Assembly: GCA_016342355.1 (NCBI GenBank)
Contig: JAEINP010000028.1
Span: forward strand, 1 to 64,000
Length of the DNA stretch: 64,000 bases
Origin: Desulfatibacillum sp.
GTDB lineage: Bacteria; Desulfobacterota; Desulfobacteria; Desulfobacterales; Desulfatibacillaceae
Direction: 5' to 3'
Shown: one piece after another, positions 1-9,142 of the stretch
Layout: each line of letters opens with the position of its first letter
How positions within the stretch are numbered: position 1 is the stretch's first letter
Made by a program: the position numbers and the translations under genes
Notes under the pieces: model-generated
What the model was told of the DNA's origin: nothing
The model's input: the letters and a program-made list of their open reading frames with translations, nothing else
Database searches by the model: none

Positions 1-25
1 TCAGGATCGGAGAAGGAGTAACGGT

Positions 26-75
26 GGCCCAATTCTCACGACCGAAAATGGCCTACTTTTAAACGACCGTTGACA
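26..75. repeat. Possible IS21-type element end (two direct repeats)
   Basis: Two related 19-20 bp units, at 26-44 and 50-69, share GGCC at the start and ACGACCG at the end with a 24-bp pitch, followed by TTGACA at 70-75. Short repeats of this form are typical of IS21-family ends. No transposase gene is visible in the window, so this is at best a remnant or the edge of an element continuing to the left. The rest of 76-281 shows no gene that I can support. Confidence 0.3.
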
Positions 76-281
76 AGCCTTCCCCGGGCATCGCTCAGGA
101 TTCCCGCATTGATGGGCTTGTCTCCCTCTGGCCACAGAACCTTTTTATGCATTGGGACCTTGAGGCGTGGTCAACTTTTTAAGATGGGTTGATAACTGTT
201 TCAAAAAATAGCACGAGATTGGCAGACCCGGAAGATTAGAAGCAGATTAGAATGTAACTGTAAAAATGAATGGGCAAACGC

Positions 282-1418
282 TTAATAATTCCACCAGTCA
301 ACAGCCGGGTTTTCCTGCTGCGGGAAATCAATGGTAATAAGGCCTTTGAGATGGTCAAGTTGCAAGGGTCCCAGGTTTAGATATCCGTTTGCGTCCAATT
401 TATCTCCCCCTCCTCCACCCACCTCCCGGGTATAGCTGGTGTCGCGGAAGGCCAGGTTGTCCCATGATAGGGAGCCTTCAAAGGGAAACCATATGCGCAT
501 GTTAAACATCCGGTTGCCTTCTTTGTCGCGAAAGTTGGAAGTCTGGTCCCAGACAAGAGGGTGACCGCCTGCTGCGTCTCCAAGAATCATAAAGTTATCA
601 GCATCAGGAGCCCCGATATCGCGGCAGAATGTGAGATTGCTGATTACCGCTGCCCCGTCCAGATAGGCCTGCCCCCACTGGATAGTGACGCGTTCCACCG
701 TACCCCTGAGTTGGCCGTACCCTTGTATCTGCGATGCGGAAGTTTGTCCGTCATTGAAAAAATCCAGGTAGGTTTGCCACAGGTGGATAGTTGTGAGGTA
801 CAGGCCGCCTATGTCAATCCAGCCGGCTTCGCTGTGATTGGCTGTGGAATAATTTTCATAGCCCCCGCCATAGACGCCTTCTTCCAGATCTGTCAGGGGA
901 TTGGTGCTGGACCAGTCATAGTTCCAATATGCACCTGGGCTATCCTCCTTATCCCTTTTTGCGGGCCATGGATCTTCATAGCTGCTCCAGTCTTCGTCCA
1001 TCCACATTTGGATGTTTTTGAAGATCCAAGTAGGGGCGTCGTTGTTCACCCGGGTGTCCAGGCCGATGCGCCCCACGGCCCGCTGCTTGCCTGGGCCTAA
1101 GTTTTGGTAGCCTACATTAAAGGAAAAAGGCCCCCACTGGCTGAATCCGCTTTGGCTGCTATTAGCAGGGTCAGATGTGCTGACCGTTGCATTGTTCAGC
1201 CGCCATCCCCCCAGTTTGAGTCCGCCTGCTGTACCGCTGATGATCAGATTGCCCGCCGTGGCTTTGAGGGAACCGTACAAGTTGATTCCAGTTTGGGCTG
1301 TGATACCAGCTAGTTCTTCATCGTCTACGGCCACAATTCCTGCCACGCCCAATTCCGGACAAACCAATGCAAGAACCATAATTACACCAGCGATGATTGT
1401 AACCAGCCGTTTCATCAT
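282..1418 (-). CDS. Exported protein with N-terminal DDEELA motif (DUF6160-like)
   Basis: A 378-aa protein with a clear Sec signal peptide (about residues 1-27: MMKR, a hydrophobic core, then an A-G-I cleavage region), followed at once by VDDEELAGITAQTG. That short motif resembles the D-D-x-x-L-x-x-V-T-G-Q motif that starts DUF6160/FilA-like exported proteins, known mainly from Gammaproteobacteria, many of them hydrocarbon users. The rest is rich in Gly, Asn and aromatic residues with alternating hydrophobicity, as expected of a beta-rich surface or outer-membrane protein. AGAGGT precedes the tandem ATG start. It lies 41 bp downstream of a second protein with the same motif (1460-2437), so the two are probably co-transcribed. 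Function unknown; a surface role in substrate contact is only inferred from position. Confidence 0.6.
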   Translation of the reverse strand: MMKRLVTIIAGVIMVLALVCPELGVAGIVAVDDEELAGITAQTGINLYGSLKATAGNLIISGTAGGLKLGGWRLNNATVSTSDPANSSQSGFSQWGPFSFNVGYQNLGPGKQRAVGRIGLDTRVNNDAPTWIFKNIQMWMDEDWSSYEDPWPAKRDKEDSPGAYWNYDWSSTNPLTDLEEGVYGGGYENYSTANHSEAGWIDIGGLYLTTIHLWQTYLDFFNDGQTSASQIQGYGQLRGTVERVTIQWGQAYLDGAAVISNLTFCRDIGAPDADNFMILGDAAGGHPLVWDQTSNFRDKEGNRMFNMRIWFPFEGSLSWDNLAFRDTSYTREVGGGGGDKLDANGYLNLGPLQLDHLKGLITIDFPQQENPAVDWWNY

Positions 1419-1459
1419 CAGTAGTTACCTCTTTTTAGATCATGCATGTGGGACAAAGA

Positions 1460-2437
1460 TTACCACAGGCTGGCATCAGCGCCAATAGAACCGCGTTGAA
1501 AATGCATCCAAAGCCCTCTTCCGGGAATGGTGTTACGGGCCATGTTCCACGGCCCTAAAGCCCGGCCGTCGTTGGTGATAACCTCCCCGGTGTCCTTGAC
1601 GTTGTTACCATTGATATCTCTCCAAGCGGTAATTGTATCTGCCAAGGAAACATAAAAGTCCGTGGGACCGGCGCTGCTACCTTCAACTCCGAAATCCATG
1701 AAGTTAACGACGGTAAGGGGTTGATACCCCAGTTCTGTGCTAAAAGGCAGTCTGACAGCAAGAGTTTGACGATGGTAATTCATGCGCATATGTGGTTCGG
1801 TTTGGGTATTAGGCCAAGAGAGGGTTGCTTCCAGGTTGCTATCCAGAATGCCGTCAAAACTCAGGTACTGCATACCGCCATTTACACTGAACCGGCCTCG
1901 CTGGTCATCCGTGCCCATACGGAAGAACAAAAGGCGCCGGTCAACGCTATCAATATCGTCATAGGCCAGTTCCACTCTCAGGCCATTCATAATCATCTGA
2001 CCATCATCTCCAAGATCGGAAGTATCCCCAAAGACGTGAGCGTCTGCGTAAATGTCCCATCCGTCGTTAACGCCCCAAAAACCATTGTAGTTCAGCCCCC
2101 TTATGGAGTCGCCCGCGACATCCCTCAAGGCAACGCGGGCATTGATCTTCAGGACCGCACAGTCATAGTTCAGACTGTATGCTAACCGCTCGTCGGGGCC
2201 CATTGTTTCATGCCATCCAAAGGAAGTCTGGTAGGTTACCGCTATATTCCGATGGTCGATTTCCATTTCCGCCACAGCCTGGGCGCGTATGTCCGCCAGT
2301 TCATCGTCCGTGGCCACCATGATCCTCCCTACGGCAATCAGGGGGAAGACAATGAGGAAAACGGCCAGCAGGGACCAAGCGACTCTTCCGGCGCTCCCTT
2401 TGCTTTCCTGGTCTGTTGGTTGCCTTTCCGGCTGCAC
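1460..2437 (-). CDS. Membrane-anchored or exported protein with DDELADI motif
   Basis: A 325-aa protein starting at GTG with GGAGGAATTGCC upstream. A polar N-terminus of about 18 residues precedes one hydrophobic segment (about 19-38), then ATDDELADIRAQA. This is the same D-D-E-L-A-x-I-x-A-Q pattern as the downstream neighbour at 282-1418, so the two are probably distant paralogues exported together. The body is rich in Asp, Gly, Asn and aromatic residues, suggesting a beta-structured cell-surface protein. No catalytic motif was recognised. The segment 2438-2709 upstream holds no convincing gene and probably contains the promoter. Confidence 0.55.
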   Translation of the reverse strand: MQPERQPTDQESKGSAGRVAWSLLAVFLIVFPLIAVGRIMVATDDELADIRAQAVAEMEIDHRNIAVTYQTSFGWHETMGPDERLAYSLNYDCAVLKINARVALRDVAGDSIRGLNYNGFWGVNDGWDIYADAHVFGDTSDLGDDGQMIMNGLRVELAYDDIDSVDRRLLFFRMGTDDQRGRFSVNGGMQYLSFDGILDSNLEATLSWPNTQTEPHMRMNYHRQTLAVRLPFSTELGYQPLTVVNFMDFGVEGSSAGPTDFYVSLADTITAWRDINGNNVKDTGEVITNDGRALGPWNMARNTIPGRGLWMHFQRGSIGADASLW

Positions 2438-2709
2438 GGCAATTCCTCCACTGGCGGTAAATTTTTTTGTCTATGAGGTTATACGGCGAATCGTGGACTC
2501 ACGCCTCTACAAAGAGACGTTGCGCACTGACCTAACCGTTGTGTAGCAATTATCGTACCTGAATTCTGCAACTTGGAAAAGCCAATTGTGACGGGCTGTT
2601 GTACTCCCCCTCCCCCTTACGCAAGAACACGCATGGGTAATTATCTCCCTTATATCAGCCTAAATGGACAATGTCAAACCCTATCCTTGGAACAATTTTT
2701 AAATTGGGG

Positions 2710-3822
2710 TTATTTGTCCCATAAGCCCGGGGTTTGTGGTTCGGGAAAAATCGCCTCCAGTCTTTTTGCTTTGTTCTGCAATTCTCCATGGGTGATCAGG
2801 CCTTCTTCCGCCCTGACCAGGACAGGCCCCATCACCGCTACCTGAATAAAAAACAACCCTGTAATAATACCAAGAGCAAGGACGGAAACTCCACATTTAC
2901 GTCCTTTGAGCAGGGCCGTCAGAATAACAACGTCCGTGAACACCGGCAGGCCTGAAACGGCAATGTCAAAGGGAAGCACGAACCATTGGGTTCTCCACAT
3001 GAGCCAGGAAAAGGCAGCCCAGGCCGTAACTCCAGCAGCCAGAGCCTTAATCCAGGCTGATCGGGCACGGGATAACAATCCGGCGCGCCATATGGCTACA
3101 GCCATCAGGATAGTGAAAGCAAAAAGCAGCACGATAGCTATCAGGCAATTGGAGACCATCCATGTGCTGATAGAAAAAACCGCGTATTTGTGGGGCGTCT
3201 TACCTACCCAGTGGACCGCCCAAAGCATGAGCACCGCATAGGAGCATACTCCGGCCAAAATCGCCCGTCCAAGGCTTTTGGTAACCAGATATCCCAAACA
3301 GGTAATACCCAAAAAAATCAGTATCAGTTCGCCTGTCAGGGCCCGGTCTGCTTCGTAGGTCCACACAAAGGTTAGAGCATGGGTAAAAATCTCCCAAAAG
3401 CCTCCCCGGAGGTAGGTCAACCGGAGTTCCAATCCCGTGACCAGGGCATACACCAAGGGAAGGCCCGTCAGGGTTACTCCGTAGCATAGGATCACAAGGT
3501 CCTTTATGGGTATTTTCAATACAAAATGGATGACCAGCACGATGCTAAGAAAAGTGCCTGCAAACCAAAGCATGTGATGGCAGGCAGTGTAGTAGGAGAA
3601 AAAGGGTGTGGGGGCAAAGACGGCCGTTTCCAAATAAACCCTGCCCAGTACAAAAATAAAAAAATAGGCCGGAGCCAAAGCATTGATGGCAAAAAGATAT
3701 TTCTCTCGCCAGTCATTCAGGGCATTAAACCATTGGGTGCAAGAACCAGTAAGGGAGACCTGGCGTTCGAATTTCCTTCCACTGCCGATGCTCCGGATTG
3801 GGCCCTGCCCTTCGGATTTCAT
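2710..3822 (-). CDS. Multi-pass membrane protein, paralogue of 4718-5722
   Basis: About 370 aa with roughly ten hydrophobic segments and no recognised catalytic motif. I chose the internal ATG at 3822, which overlaps the stop of the upstream UbiA gene as TGATG (translational coupling). An ATG at 3879 would extend it by 19 residues into that gene. Aligned by eye it is a paralogue of the protein at 4718-5722. Both have an F-S-Y-Y-x(4)-H-H-x-L-W block in the third segment, a G-V-T-x(3)-P block, and an L-x-L-T-Y-x-x-G loop followed by an x-x-H-W-x-G block. The two paralogues flank a UbiA prenyltransferase, so a joint role in membrane lipid or isoprenoid chemistry is possible but unproven. Confidence 0.6.
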   Translation of the reverse strand: MKSEGQGPIRSIGSGRKFERQVSLTGSCTQWFNALNDWREKYLFAINALAPAYFFIFVLGRVYLETAVFAPTPFFSYYTACHHMLWFAGTFLSIVLVIHFVLKIPIKDLVILCYGVTLTGLPLVYALVTGLELRLTYLRGGFWEIFTHALTFVWTYEADRALTGELILIFLGITCLGYLVTKSLGRAILAGVCSYAVLMLWAVHWVGKTPHKYAVFSISTWMVSNCLIAIVLLFAFTILMAVAIWRAGLLSRARSAWIKALAAGVTAWAAFSWLMWRTQWFVLPFDIAVSGLPVFTDVVILTALLKGRKCGVSVLALGIITGLFFIQVAVMGPVLVRAEEGLITHGELQNKAKRLEAIFPEPQTPGLWDK

Positions 3823-4688
3823 CAGCCCCCCCCCAGCAGACTCAACGAAATAATGCCCTTGTTGTATAGGACCTGCCAACCCAAAAACAAGGCCCCCCCC
3901 ATTTCCACGATGTGGATGATGCGCCTATACAGGCGACTCATTTGATCGGGATGGGCCAAGTGCCACAGGATAAGCACACTGCTGAAAATGAAGAGCAGCA
4001 ATAGTCCGCCCCTCAGGAGGAATGGCGTTGGGAATAGCAGGATAATTAAAGCATTGGCAACCAAACCTGCAAGGGCATAGTAAGGCAACTTTCCCCCATA
4101 TTTTGTGTACAAATTCCAATCTCCATCACCCCGCATGTCCTCAATGTCCTTCAGAGGAATAATGGACAGGCAGTATATGAACAGGCTGACAAAAAATATT
4201 CTCAAATCCGGCCCATGGGTGCTTATGTTTGAATAATAACCCACCATGATGGGAATAATCAATCCTCCACTCACCGCAAATATTGATGCGGGGGGCCTGA
4301 GTTTGAGGGAAAACGGCTTACTGGAATAGGAGAAACCCAACACCGGGAGAAGCAGGTAGGCAAAAAGCACCGGCCCTGAATTGGCTATAAAAAAGGGATA
4401 GACAAGGGATAAGACCAACAGAACCAGGCTATAGACCAAGGCTTGGCGCGGAGAGAGCTTTCCGGAAGGAATGGGTCTGTGGGGTTTGTTAATGGAGTCT
4501 GCTTCCCAATCCGCCCAGGAATTGAAGCTGTAACAAAAATTGGTGGAAAAACCGGTAATGCAGCAAGCGGCCAGCAAATCCGAAAGATCAATCCCCCCTG
4601 CCAATTCCGCCCCCACAAGAAAGGTGGCAAAGGATATGAGGGCAGCGTCCGGCCGGAAAAGTTGGAGATAAGCAAATATTCGTCGCAT
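3822..4688 (-). CDS. UbiA-family prenyltransferase
   Basis: An integral-membrane enzyme of about 288 aa with eight or nine hydrophobic segments. It has both Asp-rich signatures of UbiA-type aromatic/isoprenoid prenyltransferases: N-S-W-A-D-W-E-A-D followed by N-K-P-H-R-P-I-P-S-G, and later D-I-E-D-M-x-G-D. These motifs bind the Mg-diphosphate of the prenyl donor in the family. I favour the start at 4688 (MRRIFAYLQLFRP, the usual start of the family); an ATG at 4745 would overlap the upstream gene. The stop overlaps the next gene's ATG. It sits between two paralogous polytopic proteins, which is unusual. The acceptor (quinone, heme, lipid headgroup) cannot be told from the sequence. Confidence 0.8.
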   Translation of the reverse strand: MRRIFAYLQLFRPDAALISFATFLVGAELAGGIDLSDLLAACCITGFSTNFCYSFNSWADWEADSINKPHRPIPSGKLSPRQALVYSLVLLVLSLVYPFFIANSGPVLFAYLLLPVLGFSYSSKPFSLKLRPPASIFAVSGGLIIPIMVGYYSNISTHGPDLRIFFVSLFIYCLSIIPLKDIEDMRGDGDWNLYTKYGGKLPYYALAGLVANALIILLFPTPFLLRGGLLLLFIFSSVLILWHLAHPDQMSRLYRRIIHIVEMGGALFLGWQVLYNKGIISLSLLGGG

Positions 4689-4717
4689 AGTTGGTCCGTC
4701 TAACAAAAAGCAGGGTT

Positions 4718-5722
4718 TTATCCGGGCATGGGTGAGAGAGTCCACCGGACAGTTCCAGGGCCTGTTAGTTGCTCATGAATTCCCAAATAAATGGGCCCCA
4801 TCACCAGAAGTTGAAAAAGCAGCAAAACAGACAACAGGCCCAAGGCCGCCACCGTGCCCCTTTTTCTCCAGGGTTCCTGATGCACGCGGACCGCCATGGT
4901 AATGGCTGTGAACAGGGGCAGACCGGTGGCCAGGCAATCAAAGGTGGTGGAAAACCAGCCTGCCGCAGAGGCTGCCAGAGCATAGAACAGCCACGCAACG
5001 GCGCCCCATCCGAAGGAGCGGATCCAGGCCCGCCAATCCTTTTCAAAAAGTCCTTGTTTGATGGCTGCAAACAGTACTATGCCCATGGCCCAATGGGAAT
5101 ACACCACTGCCTGGAACGGGTGTATGCTGAACTCTGTTTGCATGTTGAAGACAGCCCCGGGCATGGAAGGCAGCCCCATCCAGTGGATGGCCACCAGAAT
5201 GCCCACAAGATAAGAGGTGGCAAAGGCGCCCAATCCGCGAAGTTTGCTTCCGGTAATCAGATAAGCCAGCAGACCGATGCCCCCCACGAGCATCATCATT
5301 TCCAGGCTCAGGGGGCGATTTTGGGGGTTCAGCAGGCAAAAGGTGGCAATATCCCGGACAATGGTTTTAAAATTCCCATGGATGTAGGTGAGTTCCAGGG
5401 GCACTCCGGTGATTAGGGAGTGGAGCACAGGGACAGCCATGAAAGTCACGCCAAATAGCATGAACATCAGCTTACGTGGTTCCGTGCCTGTGTACGCCTG
5501 GAGCGCCATGATAAGGGCCAGGGCCGCCGTAGTGATCCACAGGACATGGTGTATCCCCCGGTAATAGGAAAACATTGGGTAATGACCCATGAGGCCTGTT
5601 TCCCAATAACTCCGGGTCAGGGCGAAAAGGAGAAAATACAAGGGCGCCGTCAGGGAGATTAGGGAGAAGGCCTTATGATCCCCGGCGCCCATGGTAAGCC
5701 TGAATTTTTCCAAAATCCCCAT
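4718..5722 (-). CDS. Multi-pass membrane protein, paralogue of 2710-3822
   Basis: About 334 aa, with nine or ten hydrophobic segments. The start at 5722 (MGILEKF) has AGGATC upstream and clears the carboxyltransferase stop at 5787; an ATG at 5806 would overlap that gene. It shares with its paralogue the F-S-Y-Y-x(4)-H-H-x-L-W block, a G-V-T-F-x-A-V-P-V-L block, an L-E-L-T-Y-I-H-G loop and an I-H-W-M-G block. No family name recognised. It is the first gene of a membrane-protein/UbiA/membrane-protein trio directly downstream of the acyl-CoA carboxyltransferase, suggesting co-expression with hydrocarbon catabolism. Confidence 0.6.
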   Translation of the reverse strand: MGILEKFRLTMGAGDHKAFSLISLTAPLYFLLFALTRSYWETGLMGHYPMFSYYRGIHHVLWITTAALALIMALQAYTGTEPRKLMFMLFGVTFMAVPVLHSLITGVPLELTYIHGNFKTIVRDIATFCLLNPQNRPLSLEMMMLVGGIGLLAYLITGSKLRGLGAFATSYLVGILVAIHWMGLPSMPGAVFNMQTEFSIHPFQAVVYSHWAMGIVLFAAIKQGLFEKDWRAWIRSFGWGAVAWLFYALAASAAGWFSTTFDCLATGLPLFTAITMAVRVHQEPWRKRGTVAALGLLSVLLLFQLLVMGPIYLGIHEQLTGPGTVRWTLSPMPG

Positions 5723-5786
5723 ATCTGATCCTGAGTAAAGGCGGGAAAGGCCGTAAGTCGTCGTTTTTCCCGCCAAAAAAAGCGCC

Positions 5787-7367
5787 CTACAAAGGAATAT
5801 TCCCATGCCGCTTGGTGGATTTGGCGGCGGTTTTGGTTTTCAGCATCTTCAAGGCCCTGATGAGAAAGCGCCGGGTTTCAGCAGGCGCCACAATCTCCTC
5901 CACATTGGTGTTGGAGGACACATCATAAATGGGGTTGGCGTAAGTTTCGCGATATTCCTTCAATTTTTTCTGGAGGAATTCAGGATCTGTCATGGCGTCG
6001 GGATGCCTGCCATACAATAGCATGACCGATTGATCGGCGCCAAGAATACCTGTTTCCATGATAGGCCAATATACCACAAGGTCAGTGCCTAAGCCAGGCA
6101 GAACGCCCATGCCCAGGTTACCGCCGCCGTAAGATTTGCGAGTGACAATGGAAATCCTGGGGACAGTGGCTTCACACAAGGCGTAGAGGACCTTGGCCCC
6201 GTGCCGGATGATGCCGGCGTGTTCCTGGGCGGACCCGGGAAGATAAGCCGGGGTGTCCACCAAAAGCACCAGGGGAATGTTGAAGGCATCGCAAAAGCGG
6301 ATGAACCGGGCTTGTTTGTCGCTGCTGTTCACAGTCATGGCGCCGGCCATGACACGGGGCTGGTTTGCGATGATCCCCACGGATTTACCATCCAGCCTGG
6401 CAAAACCCACCACCACTTCCTTGGCGAATTCTTTTTTCACCTCAAAGAACTCCCCATTGTCCACAATGACCTTGATGGCGTCACGCACCTCATAGGACTT
6501 GTTGGGCGCTGTGGGCACGATAGCCGCCAATTCCTCACACAGGCGGTCAGGGTCATCTCCGGTTTCCACCACAGGGGGGGCCTCGTCACAATTCAGGGGC
6601 AAATAACTTAAAAGGGTTCTGATATCGGTCAGGACCGCCTTTTCGTCCGGGCATCTGAAATCGCAACTGCCGGAAACCTGGGCGTGAACTTTGGCTCCGC
6701 CCAGATCTTCCATGCTGATTTCCTCTCCAGTTACCATTTGGACCACCATGGGGCCGGTGATAAACATATGGCTGGTCTTGTCCACCATGAAAATAAAGTC
6801 ATTCAAGGCCGGAGAATAGACCGATATGCCCCCGCAGGTGCCCATGATTCCCGAAATCTGCGGAATGCTCCCCGATGCTTGGGTGTTGGGATAGAAAACC
6901 GATCCCCCGTGTTTTTGGGAAATGCTTCCGAAAATGGACCGTTTTCCCGCAGCCAAAAAATCCAGTTCCTTCTGGTTGGGCAGCCTGGCCCCTGGAGAAT
7001 CATGCAGCCCTATGAGGGGCACGCGCATCTCCAGAGCCCGTTCAATGGTGCGGTACATTTTATATCCGTGCTCAATGCCCACAGATCCGCCCCGTACTGT
7101 GCGATCCTGGGAATAAACGAAAACCTGGCGTCCGTTTATCCTGCCGCTTCCGGCCACCAGTCCGTCTGCGGGAGCATCGGACTCGTGTCCGGCCAGCATA
7201 TTGAGTTCAAGAAAACTATCAGGGTCCAGCAAAAAGTCCAGCCTTTCCCGGGCTGTCAGTTTGCCTTCCTTGTGATGCCTGGCAATCCTGTCTTCTCCCC
7301 CGCCCAGGCGCACTTTTGCCCGCGCTTCTTCCAGTTGAGCAATTCGTTTCGTATATAATTCGTCCAT
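5787..7367 (-). CDS. Acyl-CoA carboxyltransferase (propionyl/methylmalonyl-CoA type), candidate decarboxylase
   Basis: 526 aa, the normal length for the biotin-dependent carboxyltransferase beta subunit (PccB/MmdA type). It carries the characteristic N-terminal K-L-T-A-R-E-R-L-D block, the acyl-CoA domain with G-A-R-L-P and G-x-C-G-G-I-S-V-Y-S-P, and the second carboxyltransferase domain with Y-G-G-G-N-L-G-M. AGGGAGA precedes ATG. In alkylsuccinate loci such a protein is proposed to remove CO2 from the rearranged alkylmalonyl-CoA or to feed propionyl-CoA back to fumarate. No biotin carboxylase or biotin carrier gene lies in the window, so it must work with partners elsewhere. The role is inferred from context; the family is secure. 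Confidence 0.85.
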   Translation of the reverse strand: MDELYTKRIAQLEEARAKVRLGGGEDRIARHHKEGKLTARERLDFLLDPDSFLELNMLAGHESDAPADGLVAGSGRINGRQVFVYSQDRTVRGGSVGIEHGYKMYRTIERALEMRVPLIGLHDSPGARLPNQKELDFLAAGKRSIFGSISQKHGGSVFYPNTQASGSIPQISGIMGTCGGISVYSPALNDFIFMVDKTSHMFITGPMVVQMVTGEEISMEDLGGAKVHAQVSGSCDFRCPDEKAVLTDIRTLLSYLPLNCDEAPPVVETGDDPDRLCEELAAIVPTAPNKSYEVRDAIKVIVDNGEFFEVKKEFAKEVVVGFARLDGKSVGIIANQPRVMAGAMTVNSSDKQARFIRFCDAFNIPLVLLVDTPAYLPGSAQEHAGIIRHGAKVLYALCEATVPRISIVTRKSYGGGNLGMGVLPGLGTDLVVYWPIMETGILGADQSVMLLYGRHPDAMTDPEFLQKKLKEYRETYANPIYDVSSNTNVEEIVAPAETRRFLIRALKMLKTKTAAKSTKRHGNIPL

Positions 7368-7527
7368 TGCGTTCTCCCTTTGTCAGATCTTTGATCAACC
7401 CTTTTGATTTGAGTTCAGCCCCCCCACCATATGACACATATTGGAGCGAAACACTTCTTTTACTAGTTTATCCAAGATTCAACTTACATACCAATAACTA
7501 GCTTGTAAAGCAAATAGCCAATGCGCA

Positions 7528-8112
7528 TTAAGGAGGAGTCAGTGTTTCAGCCTCTTCCAAAGAAATATACCCCAAATCAGTCACCATATACTCATAGATG
7601 ACCTGGGTCATATTCTCATTATTTTCAAGATATTGACGAACATCCGTTTCCAGAAGCTCCAGGGTCCGATGGGAGTAGGTTTCCAGTTCCCCCATGAGGT
7701 AGACTTTGAAGGAAGCCCCTCCCGCATCCTGTCCATTGCCTTCGAGCGTCCGGCCTCGGCTCATGACCTTGGGATAGCGACTAGCCATTTCCCTTTGCCA
7801 CTGCAACTGGACCTCTGCGATACGGTGGATGGCCGGATGGGTATTTATGGGAGGGATGAGGTTGTCCATGCGGGCGTATTTCAGGGTCATAAGATTTTTT
7901 CCAAGACGGATGGCCTCCTGAATATCCTGGAGGTAGGATTCCAGAGTCTCCCGGGACCAAGCCAGGAACTGGGCTTTTCGCATGTTCCGAAAGCGCTGGG
8001 GATTCTGCTGACATGAAGCCGGCTCCAAGGATTTTACGGCCAGGAACATTTCCAGTTCCAGGTCCAGGATGGACTTGATTATGTTTTCTTTGGATTGCAT
8101 GGAATCACTCAT
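7528..8112 (-). CDS. DUF4125 family protein
   Basis: 194 aa, soluble, matching my recollection of the DUF4125 family: an N-terminal L-E-L-E-M-F block, A-S-C-Q, then M-R-K-A-Q-F-x-x-W-S, L-x-S-Y-L-x-D-I and K-Y-A-R-M-D. Function unknown. It overlaps the upstream epimerase by 8 bp, so they are co-transcribed. A DUF4037 protein (nucleotidyltransferase-like) lies about 6 kb upstream on the same strand; whether the two work together is open. The intergenic stretch 7368-7527 downstream holds the carboxyltransferase ribosome-binding site and probably its promoter. Confidence 0.6.
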   Translation of the reverse strand: MSDSMQSKENIIKSILDLELEMFLAVKSLEPASCQQNPQRFRNMRKAQFLAWSRETLESYLQDIQEAIRLGKNLMTLKYARMDNLIPPINTHPAIHRIAEVQLQWQREMASRYPKVMSRGRTLEGNGQDAGGASFKVYLMGELETYSHRTLELLETDVRQYLENNENMTQVIYEYMVTDLGYISLEEAETLTPP

Positions 8113-9091
8113 CGGGTGCTATTTGGGTTTGTCGGAACCATTCCCAGGTTTCAGCCAAGCCAATTTTCAAGGGTGTATAGGCAAGACCAAGGCTTTGGCA
8201 TATTTTTTCCCCGGAATACAAAAGGTGGGAGTCCAGGGGAAAAGGCAGGGGAATCCTGCTGGCGTTAATCTCCTCTGCGCTTTGTTTCCGGACGCACACC
8301 TCTTTCCCCATGACCTGCCCTATAGTCTCCACAAATCCGGAATATCCAATCAGTTCGGGAGCAGCCAGGTTATAGACGGCATCCAGGCTTTGGTTATTCT
8401 CAAGGCACAGGATAACTGCCCGGGCCACGTCCCGGACATGCACAAAGGAAAACAGGGGCAGATCGTTTTTCGGCAGCACCACGGGGAGATCCTTACGAAT
8501 AAGGTCAAAAAAATAGGATTCCCTGGGGGCGTAATTGAATTTTCCATAAATAATGCATGGCCGCAGGTGGGTGTAATGAATGCCCTGGCGTTTGCACCGG
8601 GCCATGGAAGCATATTCGGTGCGCCATTTGTCAAACCCGTAATGGGCTGCTGGTCCCAGTTCCGGCTGGGGGCTTGTCAGTTTGGGAGCATCTTCGGCAA
8701 CAGGCAGTTGCGAAGTGGCCTCATAAATCGCAGAGCTGGATATCAGGATATAGTGTTGCACCCCTTTGTTCCCAAGGGTTTGCAGCAGGGAGGTTACCTG
8801 CTCCGGGGTATAGGCGCAAAAATCTATGACAGTATGGAATCGATGGGGTTCAAGGGTTTGCTTGAGTTGGAGATGGTTGTTTCTGTCGCAAATCAACTGG
8901 GTGACGCCGGGGTGTTTGACAGGCGCATTGCCCCGGTTCAGGACGTGAAGACTATATTTCGGGTTGCCGGCAAGTTCCAGGACAAGGGTTCTGCCTACAA
9001 AATAGCTGCCGCCCATGACCAGAACATTTTTCACTCCTGTTTTCCCCACTAAGGGGCCGGGACAATCAATGTCCCGGCCCTGCATTTTCAA
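8105..9091 (-). CDS. NAD-dependent epimerase/dehydratase (extended SDR)
   Basis: About 310-328 aa with a Rossmann N-terminus (V-L-V-M-G-G-S-Y-F-V-G-R), an S-S-S-A-I-Y active-site strand, and a Y-G-F-D-K-W element giving the SDR Tyr-x3-Lys pair, followed by L-R-P-C-I-I-Y-G. The fold is certain and the substrate unknown (nucleotide sugar or another small molecule). The start is uncertain: the longest frame begins at 9091, but a strong palindrome at 9054-9080 falls inside its first codons, so a GTG at 9034 just after AACAGGA may be the real start. It follows the TRAP-transporter genes and overlaps the DUF4125 gene. Confidence 0.7.
   Translation of the reverse strand: MKMQGRDIDCPGPLVGKTGVKNVLVMGGSYFVGRTLVLELAGNPKYSLHVLNRGNAPVKHPGVTQLICDRNNHLQLKQTLEPHRFHTVIDFCAYTPEQVTSLLQTLGNKGVQHYILISSSAIYEATSQLPVAEDAPKLTSPQPELGPAAHYGFDKWRTEYASMARCKRQGIHYTHLRPCIIYGKFNYAPRESYFFDLIRKDLPVVLPKNDLPLFSFVHVRDVARAVILCLENNQSLDAVYNLAAPELIGYSGFVETIGQVMGKEVCVRKQSAEEINASRIPLPFPLDSHLLYSGEKICQSLGLAYTPLKIGLAETWEWFRQTQIAPDE
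9054..9080. terminator. Perfect 11-bp hairpin downstream of the TRAP genes
   Basis: Arms GGGCCGGGACA (9054-9064) and TGTCCCGGCCC (9070-9080) enclose the loop ATCAA. It lies about 60 bp after the TatT stop and has no clear T-tract, so it is either a weak terminator or an mRNA-stabilising hairpin. It overlaps the longest reading frame of the epimerase, which argues for a shorter start of that gene. Confidence 0.45.
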
Positions 9092-9142
9092 ACCAGACTG
9101 CTTGGCCCTCCTCAGGCAAGAAGGGTAAAAGAAAGCCTTTTA

